Part shown: positions 6,250 to 7,444 of the stretch, one piece after another
Numbering within the stretch: position 1 is the stretch's first letter
Layout: each line of letters opens with the position of its first letter
Source: Candidatus Sigynarchaeota archaeon
GTDB lineage: Archaea > Asgardarchaeota > Lokiarchaeia > Sigynarchaeales > Sigynarchaeaceae
Direction of reading: 5' to 3'
Assembly: GCA_030587525.1 (NCBI GenBank)
Contig: JAUQYW010000362.1
Location: forward strand, 1-7,444
Length of the DNA stretch: 7,444 nucleotides
Made by a program: the position numbers and the translations under genes
Notes under the pieces: generated by a model
What the model was told of the DNA's origin: nothing
The model's input: the letters and a program-made list of their open reading frames with translations, nothing else
The model's database searches: none

Positions 6250-6963
6250 TTATAGAGCCTTGTGTTGTTCATGCTCTTTCTTGGCGAACGAGCGGAAGTC
6301 CATGAGGCGTTGCTTGATCTTCGGCCAAAATGGTTCATTAAACTCTTTGCCATGATTCACGGCCGTGCGTTCGACCTCGATAGCAGCGACGGGACAGACG
6401 AATGCGCACCCTCCACAGTAGATGCACTTTGTCCTGTCAAACTCGAGCACCTCGCCTTGTTCCCACGCCTTGCCGCGGCGGAAATACAAGGCCTTCGTCG
6501 GGCAAGTGACCGTGCACGTGCGGCAGCCGGTCTGGCATATATCCTTGTTGTATTTCAAATGGCCGTCCATATAATGCTTGGCCATAACCGGCTTCCCGTC
6601 CTTCCCGACGGGCTTGTTCGTGCACACGACTTGCTCGCCGATGAGCTCGGGAAGTGCCTTCTTTTGAACCAGCACGAGATTTTCGTTCTTTATTGGTTCG
6701 TCATCGATGCATAATTGAAGGGCGCCTGTTGGGCACATGTACTGGCATACACCGCAGAACGAGCATTTATCCGGATCCAAGGCTACCGACGTGGTATGCC
6801 ACGGAGCGCCGGCCTTGATGACGTTGTTCGGGCATGCGAGCATACATGTGCCGCAATTAACACAAAAATCTCTATTTACTATGAGTTTGAGTGACTTGAC
6901 GAGAAACTTCTTCTCGGCGATCTGCGCAGTGTCCGTTACGACGCGTTGAAGTCTTGGGAACAT
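6250..6963 (-). CDS. FwdF-like polyferredoxin with four [4Fe-4S] motifs (second copy)
   Basis: The 237-residue protein has clusters C34/C37/C40/C44, C67/C70/C73/C77, C143/C147/C150/C154 and C180/C183/C186/C190, the same architecture as the copy at 3421-4104. The shared MFPRL start, YMDGHL, GCRTC and PFWP motifs show a duplication. Differences: a shorter loop between clusters 1 and 2, a longer loop (NKPVGKDGKPVM, 116-127) before cluster 3, and a charged C-terminal tail with no match in the other copy. It probably shuttles electrons between the Hdr/Mvh-type protein and an Fwd complex. It is the third gene of an operon: its ATG lies 4 bases after the ferredoxin stop, with GGAGG at 6976-6980 inside the end of that gene. 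FwdF proper is longer with more clusters, so the call is 'FwdF-like'. Confidence 0.85.
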   Translation of the reverse strand: MFPRLQRVVTDTAQIAEKKFLVKSLKLIVNRDFCVNCGTCMLACPNNVIKAGAPWHTTSVALDPDKCSFCGVCQYMCPTGALQLCIDDEPIKNENLVLVQKKALPELIGEQVVCTNKPVGKDGKPVMAKHYMDGHLKYNKDICQTGCRTCTVTCPTKALYFRRGKAWEQGEVLEFDRTKCIYCGGCAFVCPVAAIEVERTAVNHGKEFNEPFWPKIKQRLMDFRSFAKKEHEQHKAL

Positions 6964-6967
6964 CTGT

Positions 6968-7237
6968 TCAGTCTGCCTCCTTCATGATGATGTCGATCGC
7001 TTTCACGGGGCACGCGGGAATACATGTGCCACAGCCAGTACAAAGGTTTTGGTTGATGACGTGAACATTCGAGTTCTTGACAAGGATCACAGCATCGGAT
7101 TCGTCAAGATATCCCTTGGTGCGTTTCATATCAAGATTGACAGGACAAGCGGTCATGCAGTCACCGCAACCAACACAAGCATACCAATTAATCTTGATCT
7201 TGTAGGTCTTGTCATTTTGTGTTTGTGCCATTGCCAT
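6968..7237 (-). CDS. fwdG: FwdG-like 2x[4Fe-4S] ferredoxin
   Basis: This 89-residue ferredoxin has two complete cluster motifs, C21/C24/C27/C31 and C66/C69/C72/C76. The CVGCGDCMTACPVN block (21-34), the intervening insert of about 34 residues and the closing CTGCGTCIPACPVKAI (66-81) are the layout of FwdG, the small ferredoxin subunit of formylmethanofuran dehydrogenase (about 80 residues). Its place between an MvhD-type protein and a FwdF-like polyferredoxin supports electron transfer towards Fwd. ATG 7237 was chosen (GGAG about 10 bases upstream); Met3 is an alternative. It follows the upstream gene by 24 bases and precedes the next by 4. A generic dicluster ferredoxin serving Hdr is the alternative. 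Confidence 0.75.
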   Translation of the reverse strand: MAMAQTQNDKTYKIKINWYACVGCGDCMTACPVNLDMKRTKGYLDESDAVILVKNSNVHVINQNLCTGCGTCIPACPVKAIDIIMKEAD

Positions 7238-7261
7238 CGTCGTGCATCTCCGCCTCGGTTA

Positions 7262-7444
7262 TTATTCCTCCTTGGATTCCTTGCTCTTGAACGGGCTTGG
7301 CCCGAGCTCACGCAATTCCTCGACGAACTCTTTCACGATTTCCGTGAGCTCGGCACCCTCGCTCGCTGACACGTTCGTGAGGCGGAATCGTTTGGGATTG
7401 ACCCCCATTTGTTCCAGGAACTTCGAGATGAGTGGCGCCTTGCG
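7262..7444 (-). CDS. MvhD-type iron-sulfur/hydrogenase delta subunit, C-terminal 60 residues (possibly HdrA-MvhD fusion)
   Basis: The frame is open from the right edge to tandem TAA stops (7262-7264 and 7259-7261), giving 60 residues. KAPLISKFLEQMGVNPKRF, then NVSASEGAELTEIVKEFVE and LRELGPSPF, match the end of MvhD/FrhD-type proteins (the family pattern is roughly 'ERL..xNxSAxEGxxFxExxxEFxxxxRELGPSP'). In methanogens MvhD links the hydrogenase or formate dehydrogenase to HdrA for flavin-based electron bifurcation; in many archaea it is fused to the C-terminus of HdrA. The [2Fe-2S] cysteines lie outside this window, so fused and stand-alone forms cannot be told apart. The tail KSKESKEE is an acidic/basic extension. 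It heads the operon with the ferredoxin and polyferredoxin. Confidence 0.75.
   Translation of the reverse strand, partial: RKAPLISKFLEQMGVNPKRFRLTNVSASEGAELTEIVKEFVEELRELGPSPFKSKESKEE

Noticed and set aside
1..7444. CRISPR array, insertion sequence or attachment-site repeats
   Set aside because: No regularly spaced direct repeats, transposase or terminal inverted repeats were seen on reading both strands.

Overview
The window looks archaeal. It carries subunits of formylmethanofuran dehydrogenase (FwdC, a FwdG-like ferredoxin and two FwdF-like polyferredoxins) next to the C-terminal end of an MvhD/HdrA-type electron-transfer protein. It also has TATA-box-like promoters at leaderless distance, U-rich putative terminators, and a DUF5678 domain, which I associate mainly with archaea. 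The mix of Wood-Ljungdahl/methanofuran genes, a retropepsin-like protein, an HGSNAT/NagX-like membrane protein and a secreted FG-GAP propeller would fit an Asgard archaeon (Loki-/Thor-/Heimdall-like) or another archaeon with a C1 pathway. The lineage is inference. Nearly all genes lie on the minus strand; only one small gene (4339-4575) is on plus.

Read in the minus-strand direction, from right to left: 7444-6250 is a compact operon with the tail of an MvhD-type (possibly HdrA-MvhD fusion) protein, then a 2x[4Fe-4S] FwdG-like ferredoxin, then a 4x[4Fe-4S] polyferredoxin. A 147-base AT-rich gap with a strong TATA box leads to a RHH-DUF5678-retropepsin-like fusion (6102-5347), followed by an RraA/HMG-aldolase-family protein (5268-4597). 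The single plus-strand gene, a DUF4258-family small protein, converges on it. A 234-base divergent intergenic region then precedes a second FwdF-like polyferredoxin (4104-3421) and FwdC with an unusual Lys/Pro/Ala-rich tail (3386-2346), which ends at a T-run. Further left are a membrane acyltransferase-like protein (2152-953) and the N-terminal 268 residues of an exported FG-GAP/PQQ-like propeller protein (805 to beyond the left edge).

The MvhD-type protein, ferredoxin, polyferredoxins and FwdC most likely form an electron conduit from a flavin-based bifurcating Hdr/hydrogenase module to formylmethanofuran dehydrogenase (CO2 + methanofuran <-> formyl-methanofuran). The catalytic FwdA, FwdB and FwdD subunits are not in this window. 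The three genes between the two polyferredoxin units have no obvious link to C1 metabolism and may be an insertion or a regulatory module. The most unusual is the RHH-DUF5678-retropepsin-like fusion.
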